58,910 nucleotides of DNA from an uncultured Clostridium sp. GTDB lineage: Bacteria; Bacillota; Clostridia; TANB77; CAG-508. Shown piece after piece: positions 18,395 to 30,400 of the stretch. Numbering within the stretch: the first letter of the stretch is position 1; each line of letters begins with the position of its first letter. The notes under the pieces are model-generated. The model had not been told where the DNA came from. It did no database searches and worked only from the letters and a program-made list of their open reading frames with translations. The position numbers and the translations under genes were made by a program. Where the stretch lies: positions 1 through 58,910 of the forward strand of contig CAOKHI010000005.1 of NCBI GenBank assembly GCA_948468275.1. The letters are read 5' to 3'.

Positions 18395-19333
18395 TATTTT
18401 CTTTCTCCTTTTCTTTATCTTGATTTCTATTTTCTGCTTCATCAATAGTTTCCTTTATCTTTGGTGTTCTTGTTTCAATATCTTCTATTAAATCAATTTC
18501 TTCATTTAGTTTTTTTATTTCATTTTGAAGCACTTTTATTTCTTCATAATTTTTTTGTTTATCACTTTCATTAGCTACTTTCCTATTTTTCTTCCATAAG
18601 CTCTCTACTTTTGCCTTATTTTCTTTTCTATCTAATATAAGTGATTTTTTATATGCTAAAAGCTCTTGGGCAGATTGAATGTTTTTTCTGCACAAAAGCC
18701 TTGCTTCTTTTGAAATTTTATCCATCTTTTTTATTTCTTCTCGCAGTTCTTTTGAATATTGTTTTTTCATCTTCTTATTTTTTGGATACACTTTTAATAA
18801 AAAGCAATAATGCAAATATAATGCTTTTATTCCTTTAGCCTTTTTTCTATTTTTTAGATTTTGCTTTTTTACCACTCTATATCTTTTAGGTTTTGCTCTT
18901 GCTTCTGGAAATGGCTCTCTAATTGCTTGTGTTTCATAAATTCTTTTTTCAATATTTTCAATTTTGTAGTCATCTCCAAAGGCTCTTTCTATTCTTATAT
19001 TCTTTTTGCAAGGCTCTTTTCTAACACTTAATTTTCCATAACGATTTTCTACTGTATAATCCATTTTATTTAATATAGATAAAAAATCTTTGTATGAATA
19101 TGCTTGTCCTATTGCATAGTCAATATCTTCTTTTGCAATAGTATGATGATTAGATTTTTTCACTTCTGATTTATAAAAATTTCTGTAATCTATTTTACTT
19201 TTTGGACACTTTTTTTCTTCTATTACACTCAACTTATATTCTTCGCAAAGTCTATCTGATGTTTCTCGCATTAAAGCATAAGTTTCATGACAGTCATGAT
19301 ATTTTTTTCCATCTTTAAATGAAACAGAATTTA
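18378..19333 (-). CDS. Relaxase, exon 2 (C-terminal part)
   Basis: Continues directly from exon 1 at 21815 after removal of the intron. Joined, the two exons total 1356 nt, exactly 452 codons. This part holds SVSFKDGKKYHDC, HETYALMRETSD, a basic central region and a coiled-coil C-terminus. An apparent start inside the intron (about 19349) is not the real N-terminus. Confidence 0.85.
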
Positions 19334-19393
19334 GTAGGCTAAGTGCCAAACGCCTTGACTTATTACTAAGTTAGGTTTTCCAGCACTCGCCCC

Positions 19394-19428
19394 CGAACCG
19401 TACTTACAACTCTCGCTGTATACGGCTC
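19394..19428 (-). ncRNA. Group II intron domain V
   Basis: A hairpin starting GAGCCGTAT and ending GTACGGTTCG, the conserved catalytic domain V with its AGC triad. It is followed by domain VI sequence (CTAACTTAGTAATAAG) that should hold the branch-point adenosine. Confidence 0.85.
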
Positions 19429-19433
19429 TCCAT

Positions 19434-21254
19434 TTATTCACGCAGTTTACTTTTATGAATTTTTGAATGGCAATCTTTACATACTACTAATGTTTTGCGA
19501 TTAATCTTTTTCATAAATCTTGCCCAATCTTCTTTTTCGTCTAATTCTTTTAATATTCTAACTTGATGTACTTCTAGTTCACTGGTATGTTTACCACACC
19601 ATTCGCATGTATTAGAATTTAATCTATCTGCCAGTTTAGGTCTTTTCAGAATACCTTTAGGTTTATGAACTGTATCAGCTTCAGCACCAAGTGGTCTTGG
19701 GTCTTTTGCTAAACTTCCTTTCCATAATATTCGTACCCTTTCATTTCCTTTACTATCTTGATATTTAACTCCAATATCTTTATTTATTCTAAACTTTGCT
19801 ATTATTTTTCTAACTGATGTTCTATATTTACACGCCATGGTTCTATAAAAACTATATTCCATAATACACCTAAATTTGTGTAACTTTGAACGGTTATTTG
19901 CTATTGAATAATAGTTACAAAATCCTCTTATTTCTCCATTGTATTGGTCTAAAATGCTCAAATCATTTCTTCCTGTTAAATCTCCACGATGTATTGGTTT
20001 CCATATTTCAGTATTATTTTGTACTACTATTTTCATTGATTTTAGTTCGATTAGTTTCTTTTGAATTAGTTCTGTTGGAACTTCTAGCATTACATGTCCA
20101 CCGTAATTTCTTGCTTTTATCCCTCTTTTTGTTTTCTTTGTAAGATTACTTTTAGGTGTAACTCTTATATCATATCCTAAAAATCTAGCCTTGTTAGTTG
20201 ATTTAGTTATAAGTGTTTTCTCGTTTGATAATTCTAGGTGTAGTCTGTTTTGAATAAATTGTCCTATTTCTTCTTTGACTTTCCTTGCATCTTCTTTAGA
20301 ACCAATTATACCAATGATAAAATCATCGCAATATCTAACATATTGTAATCTTTTAAAATTGCTATCCATTGGGTCTTTACATGGCATAGTTTTGTGTATT
20401 TTATCTAATTCTTGAATTCGTTTTAGTAACATTTCGCTTTTTTCTTTGTTTTTGCTTCTGCTAAGACTTTTTACTAAACTGTGTCTTCTTTCTGCTAGCT
20501 TTTTATACTCATTGTTGTAACCTCTTTTATTTCCTAAATCAAATTCTTTTTTGTATTCTGTCATGTATTTATCAAATTGGTCTAAGTAAATATTTGCTAA
20601 TATTGGACTAATTATTCCACCTTGTGGAGTCCCACTATAGCTTTGATGTAGTTCTTGCTGTTCCATATATCCTGCATTTAAGAATTTACGTATAAGATTT
20701 ATAAATCTTTCATCTTTAATTCTTTTACGCAAAATATTTATCATAATGTTGTGGTCTATATTATCAAAAAAGCCTTTAATATCTCCCTCTACATACCATT
20801 TACACCTTACAAATCTGTTTTGTATTTGTCTTAAAGCTGTATGGCAACTTCTGTTAGGTCTAAAACCATGAGATATTTCTTCAAAACTATCTTCGTATAT
20901 TGCTTCTAACAACATGCGAACTACCTCTTGAACTAATTTATCGTCAATAGTTGGTATTCCTAATGGTCTAAGTTTTCCATTTTTCTTTGGAATGTAAATT
21001 CTTCTTGCTGGCTGAGGTTTATAACTTTCATCTGTTAGTGTTTCAATTATTCTGTCTATTCTCTCTAAGCTCATTGCGTCAATTGTTTTTCCATCTGTAC
21101 CAGCTGTCATATTGCCTTGTTTAGAATAAATATTTTGATATGCTTGTAGAAATAAATTTCTGTTAAACATATTTCGATATAACCTATTATAGGTGTAATC
21201 TTTTGAATTAGAATGCTTTTGCAAACTGTTCAATACATTTTCTGGATTTCTCAT
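19434..21254 (-). CDS. ltrA: Group II intron reverse transcriptase/maturase with HNH endonuclease
   Basis: 606 residues from ATG 21254; a longer frame to 21332 would enter intron RNA structure. Reverse-transcriptase domain with HGFRPNRSCHTAL, motif B SGTPQGGIISP and motif C YCDDFI, then the maturase X domain, then a C-terminal HNH module (CEWCGKH and VVCKDCH). It is a typical full-length intron-encoded protein, so the intron could be active. Confidence 0.93.
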   Translation of the reverse strand: MRNPENVLNSLQKHSNSKDYTYNRLYRNMFNRNLFLQAYQNIYSKQGNMTAGTDGKTIDAMSLERIDRIIETLTDESYKPQPARRIYIPKKNGKLRPLGIPTIDDKLVQEVVRMLLEAIYEDSFEEISHGFRPNRSCHTALRQIQNRFVRCKWYVEGDIKGFFDNIDHNIMINILRKRIKDERFINLIRKFLNAGYMEQQELHQSYSGTPQGGIISPILANIYLDQFDKYMTEYKKEFDLGNKRGYNNEYKKLAERRHSLVKSLSRSKNKEKSEMLLKRIQELDKIHKTMPCKDPMDSNFKRLQYVRYCDDFIIGIIGSKEDARKVKEEIGQFIQNRLHLELSNEKTLITKSTNKARFLGYDIRVTPKSNLTKKTKRGIKARNYGGHVMLEVPTELIQKKLIELKSMKIVVQNNTEIWKPIHRGDLTGRNDLSILDQYNGEIRGFCNYYSIANNRSKLHKFRCIMEYSFYRTMACKYRTSVRKIIAKFRINKDIGVKYQDSKGNERVRILWKGSLAKDPRPLGAEADTVHKPKGILKRPKLADRLNSNTCEWCGKHTSELEVHQVRILKELDEKEDWARFMKKINRKTLVVCKDCHSKIHKSKLRE

Positions 21255-21814
21255 AGTGCCTCTCGCACCTTCCTTTCTTTTATATTGAAGTGAATAAACT
21301 GCTTTCCTTCGCCATGTAAATGCCATTAACATTCTCAGACTACTACGAAAGCTCCGTTACCCTATTGAATATTCAAAGCCTTTTGCTCATAGCTAAACAA
21401 GTTTTAGCATTTCAACTTAGGTAATCCCCATTTAGATACAAAGTAATTAGCTTGTCCATTATCGGATACAACTTTCGTCCTTTTATGCTTATGCAAATAG
21501 GTCACATATTCGACTTGCCTACCTCATTTGTCCATTGATAACGTAGGATATGTGATACAACAGTTATAACTATCTTCTGTTGAAGCCACCACAAATGCCC
21601 TTTGGACTGTTGTTCAAGCAGTATAGCTTTTATCCTTATATGAACTTTTGGTCTTGCTATTCAGTCGTGACATGATAGTTTGTCAACTTATAACTTTAAT
21701 GGAGTGCTATTGTCCCCTCAAGGTTTCCCTTTTAGGTTATCCATTGACCACAGACATAAATCTCGCGTCTGCCGTATTGCTAATACGGAATTACTTTGCC
21801 CCTTATGGGCGCAC
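21255..21814 (-). ncRNA. Group II intron domains I-IV, non-coding 5' part
   Basis: 560 bp between the 5' splice site and the maturase ATG, without a real gene. Local inverted repeats such as CGTATTGCTAATACG near 21771-21785 fit folded intron RNA. I did not resolve the EBS/IBS pairs. Confidence 0.8.
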
Positions 21815-22214
21815 AACAGAAGTGATTGTGTATATGTTCTGTATTCAAATGTGTTGTTACAATAACTTCAAATCTATCTCCCCATAATTCATTTGCTAAT
21901 TTCACACCAATTTCGTGTGCAATTTCTGGAGTTACCTCTCCTTTTGCAAAAGACTGAAAAGCATGATAACCTAAAACACCATTTGTTTTACTATATCTTC
22001 TTTTGGTTCTCATCATATCTTCATGTATTGAATCTTTATCACAATTTATTGCTGTAACATATAATTGCTCTTCTGTTTTATATGATGACTTTGCATACTC
22101 TATAACATTATGAAGTTCACTATATTTTTCTTTGTTTGTTTTACTTGGATTAGTAGTATAAACAATTACATGGTCAAGTCTTTTTTTTATTGCTTTTATT
22201 TTTGTTGTAGCCAT
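21815..22214 (-). CDS. Relaxase, exon 1 (catalytic N-terminus)
   Basis: Begins MATTKIKAIKKRLDHVIVY at ATG 22214, adjacent to mobC. It contains the GYHAFQSF segment and the three-histidine motif HLNTEHIHNHF typical of MOBP-type relaxases, where the candidate catalytic Tyr is near the N-terminus. Exon 1 ends after the first base of a Leu codon; splicing at 21815/21814 is needed for the full 451-residue enzyme that nicks oriT. Confidence 0.88.
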
Positions 22215-22215
22215 T

Positions 22216-22539
22216 TTACTTTTCCATATCTAAAAATTCTTTCTTTATATTTTCTGCTAATTCATTCCATTTTGTATAAACCTTTTTATAAAATGGTGCA
22301 TCAATTATATCTAAAGCATTTGCTTTTCTTGCAATTTGATTTAAGTTTATTCCAACAAGTTGTAATTGTTTTATTATCTCATACATATTTTCTGTTGGTT
22401 GCTCTTTTGGTTTGTATCCCATAATAAGATTTCTTATATAAGCACTTTCGTTTAGTCCTGCTTTCTTTGCATTTTGTTTTAATCTTTTGTTTTCTTCATC
22501 ATCTACATAAAAAGTTTTTAGAATATCTCTTTTTCTCAA
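22216..22539 (-). CDS. mobC: MobC-like mobilisation protein
   Basis: 107 residues with a ribbon-helix-helix N-terminus (FYVDDEENKRLKQNAKKAGL, NESAYIRNLIMG) and the NLNQIARKAN motif typical of MobC relaxosome proteins that bind oriT. It ends 1 bp before the relaxase ATG, so the two are coupled. Confidence 0.88.
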   Translation of the reverse strand: MRKRDILKTFYVDDEENKRLKQNAKKAGLNESAYIRNLIMGYKPKEQPTENMYEIIKQLQLVGINLNQIARKANALDIIDAPFYKKVYTKWNELAENIKKEFLDMEK

Positions 22540-22574
22540 ATAAAAATTTCACACCTCTTTCTACAATTATTTTT

Positions 22575-22640
22575 ATGGGGTTTGGGGTGTCCCCATAATT
22601 TGCATTTGCGTATAGACAAATGCAGTGCTTGCTAGGACAT
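22575..22640. other. oriT: Candidate origin of transfer (oriT)
   Basis: Directly upstream of mobC-relaxase. It contains GGGGTTTGGGGTGTCCCC, then inverted repeats GCATTTG (22602-22608) and CAAATGC (22617-22623) flanking an 8-nt loop CGTATAGA, then AGTGCTTGC. Location and inverted repeat fit an oriT nick region; the nick position is not known. Confidence 0.55.
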
Positions 22641-22730
22641 CATTTTTACATTTCTAAAATAAGCTAAAATAAAACTACATATTTTTTTGTTGTATTTTTT
22701 CTATTTTTTAAGCTGATTTTTGTTCAAAAT

Positions 22731-23117
22731 TTATTCAATTTCTCTTACAACTTCTTTTAAATCTTCAATATTATCTTCTAAATTTTCAATTAACATATCA
22801 ATATATACAATGTCATCTTCTACTAAAGCATTATCCATTTCTTTAAGATTTTCATACATTTGGTTAATGGTTTCTTTAATATTTTCTCTACTTTCTTTAT
22901 CAATAATGTTTTCTTCTTCCATTTCATCATAGCTATTTTCTTCTCTTTTTCCAATAACTTTTGTTTCAACTGCTGCTAAATCCTTATAAGAATGGTCTAA
23001 CATATTTGTTCTTAAATATGCCTTTTCTACAATGTCTGTTGCTTCTTTTTCACTTTCTGCACATACTAAAATTTCTTTTCTAAATATCTCTTTCATTTCA
23101 ATTTTATATTGATTCAT
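22731..23117 (-). CDS. DpnD/PcfM-like small protein
   Basis: 128 residues. The start MNQYKIEMKEIFRKEILVCA and the EATDIVEKAYL helix resemble DpnD/PcfM proteins of conjugative elements. The C-terminal half is an acidic coiled coil. GGAGG precedes the ATG. Biochemical role unknown. Confidence 0.6.
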   Translation of the reverse strand: MNQYKIEMKEIFRKEILVCAESEKEATDIVEKAYLRTNMLDHSYKDLAAVETKVIGKREENSYDEMEEENIIDKESRENIKETINQMYENLKEMDNALVEDDIVYIDMLIENLEDNIEDLKEVVREIE

Positions 23118-23142
23118 AATTTATTTTCCTCCATTTTTTGTT

Positions 23143-24117
23143 TTATCTTGCTACTTCGCATACCTTTTCTTTTGCTGTTTTATTCAACTTTTTTATACCT
23201 AACATATATCGTAAATAATCATTGCAGTCCTTTCCTAATGGTGCAGGTCTATCTAAAACTTTATAGCTTTTTGATAGTGTTTCTTGCAAAGCTATGCTTG
23301 CATTTCTTCCAACTTCATCATTATCTAAATGCAAATGTATTTCATTTATGTTAGGATTCTTCTCTAAAAATTCTTTTATTGCTATTGGTATTTTATTGTT
23401 TTCGCTTGTCTTTGATGGGGTATTTACACCTGCAAGTGAAATCATATTTTCTCTATGCCAGTCTATATTTTTCATTTTTAATAATGTTGCATAAGATAAT
23501 AAATCAATAGCACTTTCAAATAAATGCACTCTATTGCTTTCTGTTTTTGCCTTTAATCTAAAGGTATATGCTTTATCACTTCCTTTCGATTCTCCCATAA
23601 ATCTTGTATCGTTTGTACCTCTATAAAAAGCATACTTTGGACAATTTTCATTATCTACACCTATAAAAACAACATTGTGATTAGGCTCACTTTCATAAAT
23701 CAAATTGTTTTCTATGCACTCTTTTATTATCTCTGGGGCAATTCCCCTACTCATTAAATATCTTTTTGCACGATCGCAATTATTTGATTTTGTTGGTAAA
23801 ACTAACACAATATTTTCTCGTTTTTCTTCTTTATAAATTATAGGCTGCTTAACATTTATATTGCCTATAATTGTTTGTATAGCTTCTAAAAAAGAATATT
23901 TTTTTACTTTCATTAGATAAGAAACAGCATTTTTTCCACCTATACCCTCTGAAAACCAATTCCATAATCCATTACTTATTCTCATACTATCATGTGTTTT
24001 TGTGGTATATGTTCCATTTCCTATCTTTACTAATTCATCTGGCTCATAGTTTTGCAAGTAAGTTAATAAGTCCATTTCTTCTGCTTTTTTTACTATTTCT
24101 GGTGGTATATAAGGCAT
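23143..24117 (-). CDS. Toprim-domain DNA primase-like protein (DUF3991 type)
   Basis: 324 residues from ATG 24117 behind GGAGGTG. The N-terminal DUF3991-like region (NYEPDELVKIGNGTY, FSEGIGGKNAVSYLM) is followed by a Toprim domain with HLFESAIDLLSYA and HLHLDNDEVG (acidic metal-binding pair). Such proteins are thought to prime or process entering single-stranded DNA. Its many glycine codons carry no extra C. Confidence 0.75.
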   Translation of the reverse strand: MPYIPPEIVKKAEEMDLLTYLQNYEPDELVKIGNGTYTTKTHDSMRISNGLWNWFSEGIGGKNAVSYLMKVKKYSFLEAIQTIIGNINVKQPIIYKEEKRENIVLVLPTKSNNCDRAKRYLMSRGIAPEIIKECIENNLIYESEPNHNVVFIGVDNENCPKYAFYRGTNDTRFMGESKGSDKAYTFRLKAKTESNRVHLFESAIDLLSYATLLKMKNIDWHRENMISLAGVNTPSKTSENNKIPIAIKEFLEKNPNINEIHLHLDNDEVGRNASIALQETLSKSYKVLDRPAPLGKDCNDYLRYMLGIKKLNKTAKEKVCEVAR

Positions 24118-24162
24118 ATATAACACCTCCTAAAATCAAAAATACAGACTATTATAGTCTGC

Positions 24163-24441
24163 TTATCTTATACTTTCTATTTTGCTATTCTTTTTCATTA
24201 TATTGTATTGTTTTTTTAATTCTGTTGAAGATGCAGAAATTAGTTTGACTACATCATCAATAGACCAATAATCTTTAGGAAGATATTTTCTTTCATAAAA
24301 ATAATTTTTACATATTTTAGATATATTACATACAATATGATATAGCTTTATTTCATCTTCGTTTGATAACATTTTGACCTCTTTTCTATCTAAAAATATA
24401 TGATTTTCTAATATTTTCTTTACATTTATATTATCTTTCAT
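24163..24441 (-). CDS. Small ICE protein of unknown function
   Basis: 92 residues from ATG 24441, overlapping the end of the methylase/helicase gene by 11 bp, so probably translationally coupled. Helical and basic. Not recognised. Confidence 0.5.
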   Translation of the reverse strand: MKDNINVKKILENHIFLDRKEVKMLSNEDEIKLYHIVCNISKICKNYFYERKYLPKDYWSIDDVVKLISASSTELKKQYNIMKKNSKIESIR

Positions 24442-27400
24442 GGTCTTTGTTTTTATCTTTTTCATTATCTTCTATTTCATCATTTGATGTATCTAATACT
24501 TGTTTTTCTTTTTCATCTAGCTTTAATAAAATATTTAATTCTTCAAGCTTTTTCATTTTTTCTTTTAGTTCTTCTTCTTTTGGAAATGGCTTTTGAACTT
24601 CTATTTTTGCTGTTGCAAGTTGCTTTTCAATATCTTCTATTCTTAATTTTGCATCTGGAATCTTATCTTTTATTGCTTCTAGTGCATTGTTTATTCTTGT
24701 AATGTTACCAAAAGTATCACTACCTAAAAAAATACTATAACTATATTTATTTCTCATAGTCATAGTAAATTGTTTTTCTACTGAATTAAAGCCAAGTTCT
24801 AGTCTAAATCCTCTATATTCTCCTATATCTTCAATATCTGGATTTGATTTTGATTTACAAACTTCTAGTATTGCTTTTCCTGCTTGCTCTTTATCAGTAT
24901 ATTCAATTCCTTTAAGTGTCATTTTAGAAAAGCCATCTTCATTTGGTATTGTGTTATCTTCTAGTTGCTTGACATCAGCTCCTAGTGCATCGACCTTCTC
25001 TTGTATCTCTTTTATTTGATTTGGATATGATCTTGCAATTTTATCTTCTAAATCATAAATTTGGCTTTGATAACTTTGTCTTACTATTTTTAATTTTGCA
25101 ACTTCTGAATCTAATTGTGTTTTTTCTAGTATATATTTATTTCCAGTTGCTAAAGCCTTAATTTCTCCATAACTCAATGCCGTTTCATCTATATCATCTG
25201 CTGTTCTATCTGGAGTCTTTGAAGTCATTATTTGTGATATAAAGCCTTGCTTTCTCTCTAACATTTGAAATAAGTAAGCATCAAATGTTTTCTCTGTTAC
25301 ATAGGTATATATATGAACTTGTTTATTTTGATTTCCTTGTCTTACTCCTCTACCATTCCTTTGTGTTAAGTCGGCTGGTCTATATGGTGTGTCTAAATGG
25401 TGCAAGGCAATTATTTTATCTTGCACATTTGTACCTGCTCCCATTTTGCTTGTACTTCCCATTAACACTCTAATTTCGCCTTTTCTTACTTTAGCAAATA
25501 ATTCTTTCTTTTTAGTTTCATTATCTGCTTCATGTATAAAGGCAATTTCTTCTCGTGGAATACCTTTTAATACTAACTTTCTTCTTAAATCATTATAAAC
25601 ATCAGTAAATACATAGTTACCCTCATCATCAAATTTTTCTTCAAATTGTTTTGGTGTTGATAAATCACAAAATACTAATTGTGTTAATTTTTGTTCTTTA
25701 TTTTCTTCCCATATTTTATAGATATTATTTGCACATACTCCAACTTTTCCATTTTCATTATCTTCTAGCATTTCATTCATAAGTCTTTGATCTAACGCAA
25801 GTTTTCTTCCCTCATTAGTAATCTTCAACATATTATCTTCGCTAGGATCTACACTACCTTTTCTAATAGCTTCTGCTCTTTCTCCTAATTCTGCTACCAT
25901 ATCTTGTTGCATTTGGCTAGGCTTTACTATTTCATCATGTCTTACTACTTCTGGTGTTGGTAAATTTAAAGTATCAGCAGTTTGAATATCTGCAACTTCT
26001 TTGAAAAGCGACATAAGTTCTGGTAAATTATGAAATTTTGAGAATCTTGTTTTACTTCTATAACTTGTTCCGTTCTGGCGAAAGTTCCATTGCTGTTACT
26101 GTTTCTCCAAAAATAGATGCCCAGTTATCAAAGTGTTCAAGTCCCATTTTTCTTAAATCATTATATTGTAAATATCGTTGCATAGTATATAATTCTACCA
26201 TTGAGTTACTTACAGGTGTACCTGTTGCAAATACTACCCCTCTGCCCTCTGTTATCTCATCCATATAACGACATTTCATATATAAATCGCTACTCTTTTG
26301 TGCATCTGTCTGTGAAATTCCACCTACATTGTTCATTTTAGTATATAAAAATAAATTCTTGTAATTGTGTGCTTCATCTACAAATATTTTATCTATTCCT
26401 AACTGTTCAAAGTTGATTACATCATCTTTTCTTGTTTGTGAATTTAATTTTTCAAGTTTACTTTCTAACCCTCGTCTTGTTTTTTCCATTTGCTTTATAG
26501 TAAAGTTTTCTGCCTTATCTCTTTTAGCTTGTGCTATTCCTGCTATAATATCTGCAATTTGCTTTTCAATTAGCTGTTGCTGTCTTTCGATTGACATAGG
26601 GATTTTTTCAAACTGCGAATGTCCGTATGATTACTGCATCAAAATCTCCAGTAGCAATACGAGAACAAAACTTTTTTCTATTAGCTGTTGCAAAGTCTTT
26701 TTTTGTCGCCACCATAATGTTTGCTGATGGATATAATTGTAGAAATTCGGCTGCAAATTGTTCAATGATATGATTTGGAACAACAAAAATAGACTTGTTA
26801 CAAAGTCCAAGTCTTTTACTCTCCATAGCACCGAGCAACCATTTCAAAAGTCTTCCCTGCTCCTACTTCATGTGCTAACAGTGTATTTCTTCCATATAAA
26901 ATATGAGCAATGGCATTTTGTTGGTGTGTTCTTAATTTTATCTCTGGATTCATACCTACAAAATTCAAATGACTTCCGTCATATTCACGAGGACGAATAC
27001 TATTGAATCTGTCATTATATAGCCTTACTAATCGCTCTCTTCTTTCTACATCATTAAAAATCCAATCTTCAAATGCTTGCTTGATTTGGTCTTGTTTTGC
27101 CTGTGCAATAGCTGTTTCTTTTGCATTAAATACTCTTACTTTGTTTCCATCTGCATTTGTTTCTGTATCAAAGATTTTTACATCTTTTAAATTCAATGTT
27201 TTTTCAATAATTTCATAAGCATTTACTCTATTTGTTCCATAGGTTTTATTCGCTTTTACATTTGAATAATCATAATTTTTGTTTGTTATATACCATTGTG
27301 AATTATACTCACTAAATTTCACTTTCATGTTCCATTGTGCATGATTTGGAGTTTCTAACAATTCATACATAAAATTATCAATAATCTCTGTTGGTATCCA

Positions 27401-30400
27401 TGTTGCTCCTAATTTTATTCCAATTTCATTGGCTGTTAAGTCTTTTGGCATTACTTGTTTTAATGCTTCTATATTAGTTGCAAATTCTGGGTGCATTCCA
27501 ACTGATGCTTCTGCCATTTTTAGTTTTTCTCTTATATTTCCAGAAAGATATTCATCACTTGTTACATATTTATTATTTTCCATTGGAAGTTTATAAATAA
27601 TACCATCTAGCTCTTTTACTAACTCTTCTTGTGTTTTGTTTGTAAGTTTTGACATATATTCTAAATCAACACTTGCTTTCTCTGATAATGATACAATTAG
27701 TGCTTCATTTGCAGTATCAACACTTGTTATCTCTTTATATGCTTTGATAGTTCTTTTTGAGAACATATCTGCTTTTCTCACAAATCTGCCCTCGCTGTCC
27801 ATTACTTCTAATGAACATAGTAAATAATAACTACTGTCAGCTTCAAAAGCTAAACGATTTCCTCTACTGTTGATAATTCCATATTTCTTAACATAGTTGT
27901 CATACATTCTATTCAATTTTGCTTGTGCTACTTTTATGTTTTCTTCTGGATAATCTTCTGTTTGTAAATCTATTAAATCTCTTACACAATCACGAAGTTC
28001 TATCATTCCTTTTATTCTGCTTATTGTAGTAATTGGCAGGTCTTGTTCTGCCATTACACTATTTTCTCTAAAATATACTTTTCCATCAATAATGGTATAA
28101 GAAAAGTTTTTTACAGAAGGATCTGCTGGGAGCATTGTTTCTTCTCTTTCTTCAATATCTCCTATTTCGTATTCTGTAATTTCTCCAGTTATCTTTTCTT
28201 TTGCTTCATCTAATAAAGTCTTTAATTCTATTCCCTCATAAGGTTTACAAGTCGCATCTGGTCTGCCATATTGTGTAGGCTCTGTTCCCATTGTTCCTAA
28301 TATCATGTCTGGATTATCGACAAAATATTTATTCATTATAATACCATTTTTGTCAGTATCTAAATAAACCCAGTCTGGCATAATGTCTGTCATATTTTCT
28401 CTTTTTTTCAAGAATAGTATATCTGAAGTTACTTTTGTTCCTGCATTTTTGATAAATGTGTTATTAGGTAGTCTTATTGCTCCTAATAACTCTGCTCTTT
28501 GTGCAATATATTTTCTAACTTCTGAATTCTTTTTGTCCATTGTTCCTTTTGAGGTAATAAACGCAATAACTCCTCCGTGGTCTAATTTTGTCCAATGTTT
28601 TTGCGAAAAAATAGTCATGTGTTAGAAATTTGTTTTTATTATATCGTTTATCGTTTGGCTTATATTCATCAAATGGCACATTGCCGAACTGCTACATCAA
28701 AAAAGCTATCTGGCAATTCTACTTTTTCATAGGCATTTACTGCTATTGTAGACTTTTGATATAATTGTTGTGCTATTCTTCCAGATATAGAATCAAGCTC
28801 AACACCATACATTTTGCATTCTTTTAATTGTGTTGGTAACATTCCAAAAAAATTTCCAACACCACATGATGGCTCTAATATATTTGTTTCTTTTAATCCC
28901 ATATTTTGTAGTATTTCATACATTGAATTGATTACAATAGGTGGTGTGTAAAATGCTGTTAGTACAGAACTTCTAGCATTTTTATATTCCTCATCATTTA
29001 ATAATTCTTTTAATGTTTTATATTCATTTGACCAACTGCTATCATCTTCTTTAAATGCTTGTTGTAAGCCACCCCAGCCGACATATTTTGACATAATTTC
29101 CTGTTCTTCTGGAGTCGCATACCTATTTTCCTCTTCACACTTTTTCAATACTTTAATTGCTGCAATATTTCTCTCAAACTTTTCTCTAGGCGTTCCTATT
29201 CCTAAATCATTATCTGTAATTTTATAATTGTTTCTATCTTCTACTGCTACTTCTGGGTGCAATACAAAGTCTTGAATTTTGTTTTTAATTCTTACAAAAT
29301 TAGGCTTAATGTCTTGTTTTGGAAAGTTTCTCTCATTTTGATTATATAAATTTTCAAAGGTTAAGATACTTTCTTCTCTAAATATAGGCATAGGTATTTG
29401 TAGGTCTAATAGACTTATTGTATCTTTTTCTAAATCAATATTGTCAATTCTATATTTTCTGTCAGATTCTAAATAAACCTCTTGCCCTACTTTGTATGGT
29501 TTTTCTTGTTCAACTTGTTGCTCATTTTCTTCTTGTTGTTCTTCTGTTTCTTGCTGTGCTATCTCTTCTTTTTGAGTTTCTTGTTCTTCTGTTTGTTCTT
29601 CATCACTATTTACTTCTGCTGAACTTTCTTCTTTATTTTCTATTGTATTTTCTTCTTGTTCTTTTACAATTAAATGGTCATTTGAATAGTTATCTTTGAC
29701 TTTTCTTTCAAATTCATCAAAGCTCATTGTTTTATTTAATATAGGAAATTTTGTGTCAATTAAGGTTACTACATTGTCCTTTATACCTGCAATTTCATAC
29801 TTATCTGCACCAATATAGACTGTATCTCCTAAATGATATTCATAATGTGGAACTCTTTTCTCTAATATTGATATTATCACATCTAGTTCATGTTTTTGTG
29901 AGTCTGTATCTGCAATATTTTCTCTTATTTTATTTAAAGCATTTACATAGTCATTTACATTTCTCGTATCACTTATATCTGATTTTACTATTTCAATATT
30001 TTCTTCATCTGTATTTAAAGCTGCTGTATCATCTGGATAATTATATAAATCTGATGGCTTAACAAATGAATATACTCTTTTGGCAAGCTCATACTCTTGT
30101 TGTTCTGCTTGATTTTCTAACTTTTCTTCTGCTTCTCTTAATTCTTTTGCTTGTTCTTGTTCTTTTAGCCAGTTAGGATATTCTGCAATTTCTTTTTCAT
30201 TCAAATATCTTTCTAATTTAATAAGTTCTGTTATTCTTTTTGCTACATCATTCCAACTTATTGTTGTTGTGATTTCATCTTTGAAATAACCTCTATTTAA
30301 TGTCATACCTTTAGGAGAACATTGCAAACCTATTCCTGATCCAGATACAGTTCCAGTTGTTCCATAATAGCCTAATCCATACATTTTCTTTAGATAGTCT

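Larger units (their letters stand above)
19334..21814 (-). mobile_element. Group II intron inserted in the relaxase gene
   Basis: 2481 bp. The 5' end is GTGCGCCC (from 21814) and the 3' end is CCTAC (19334), matching group II boundary rules. Exon joining restores F-C-L-N-S-V in the relaxase frame. The maturase ORF is in domain IV, and domains V and VI follow. The insertion site lies directly after HIHNHFC, the metal-binding histidine motif, the same kind of location as Ll.LtrB in the lactococcal ltrB relaxase gene. Confidence 0.92.
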
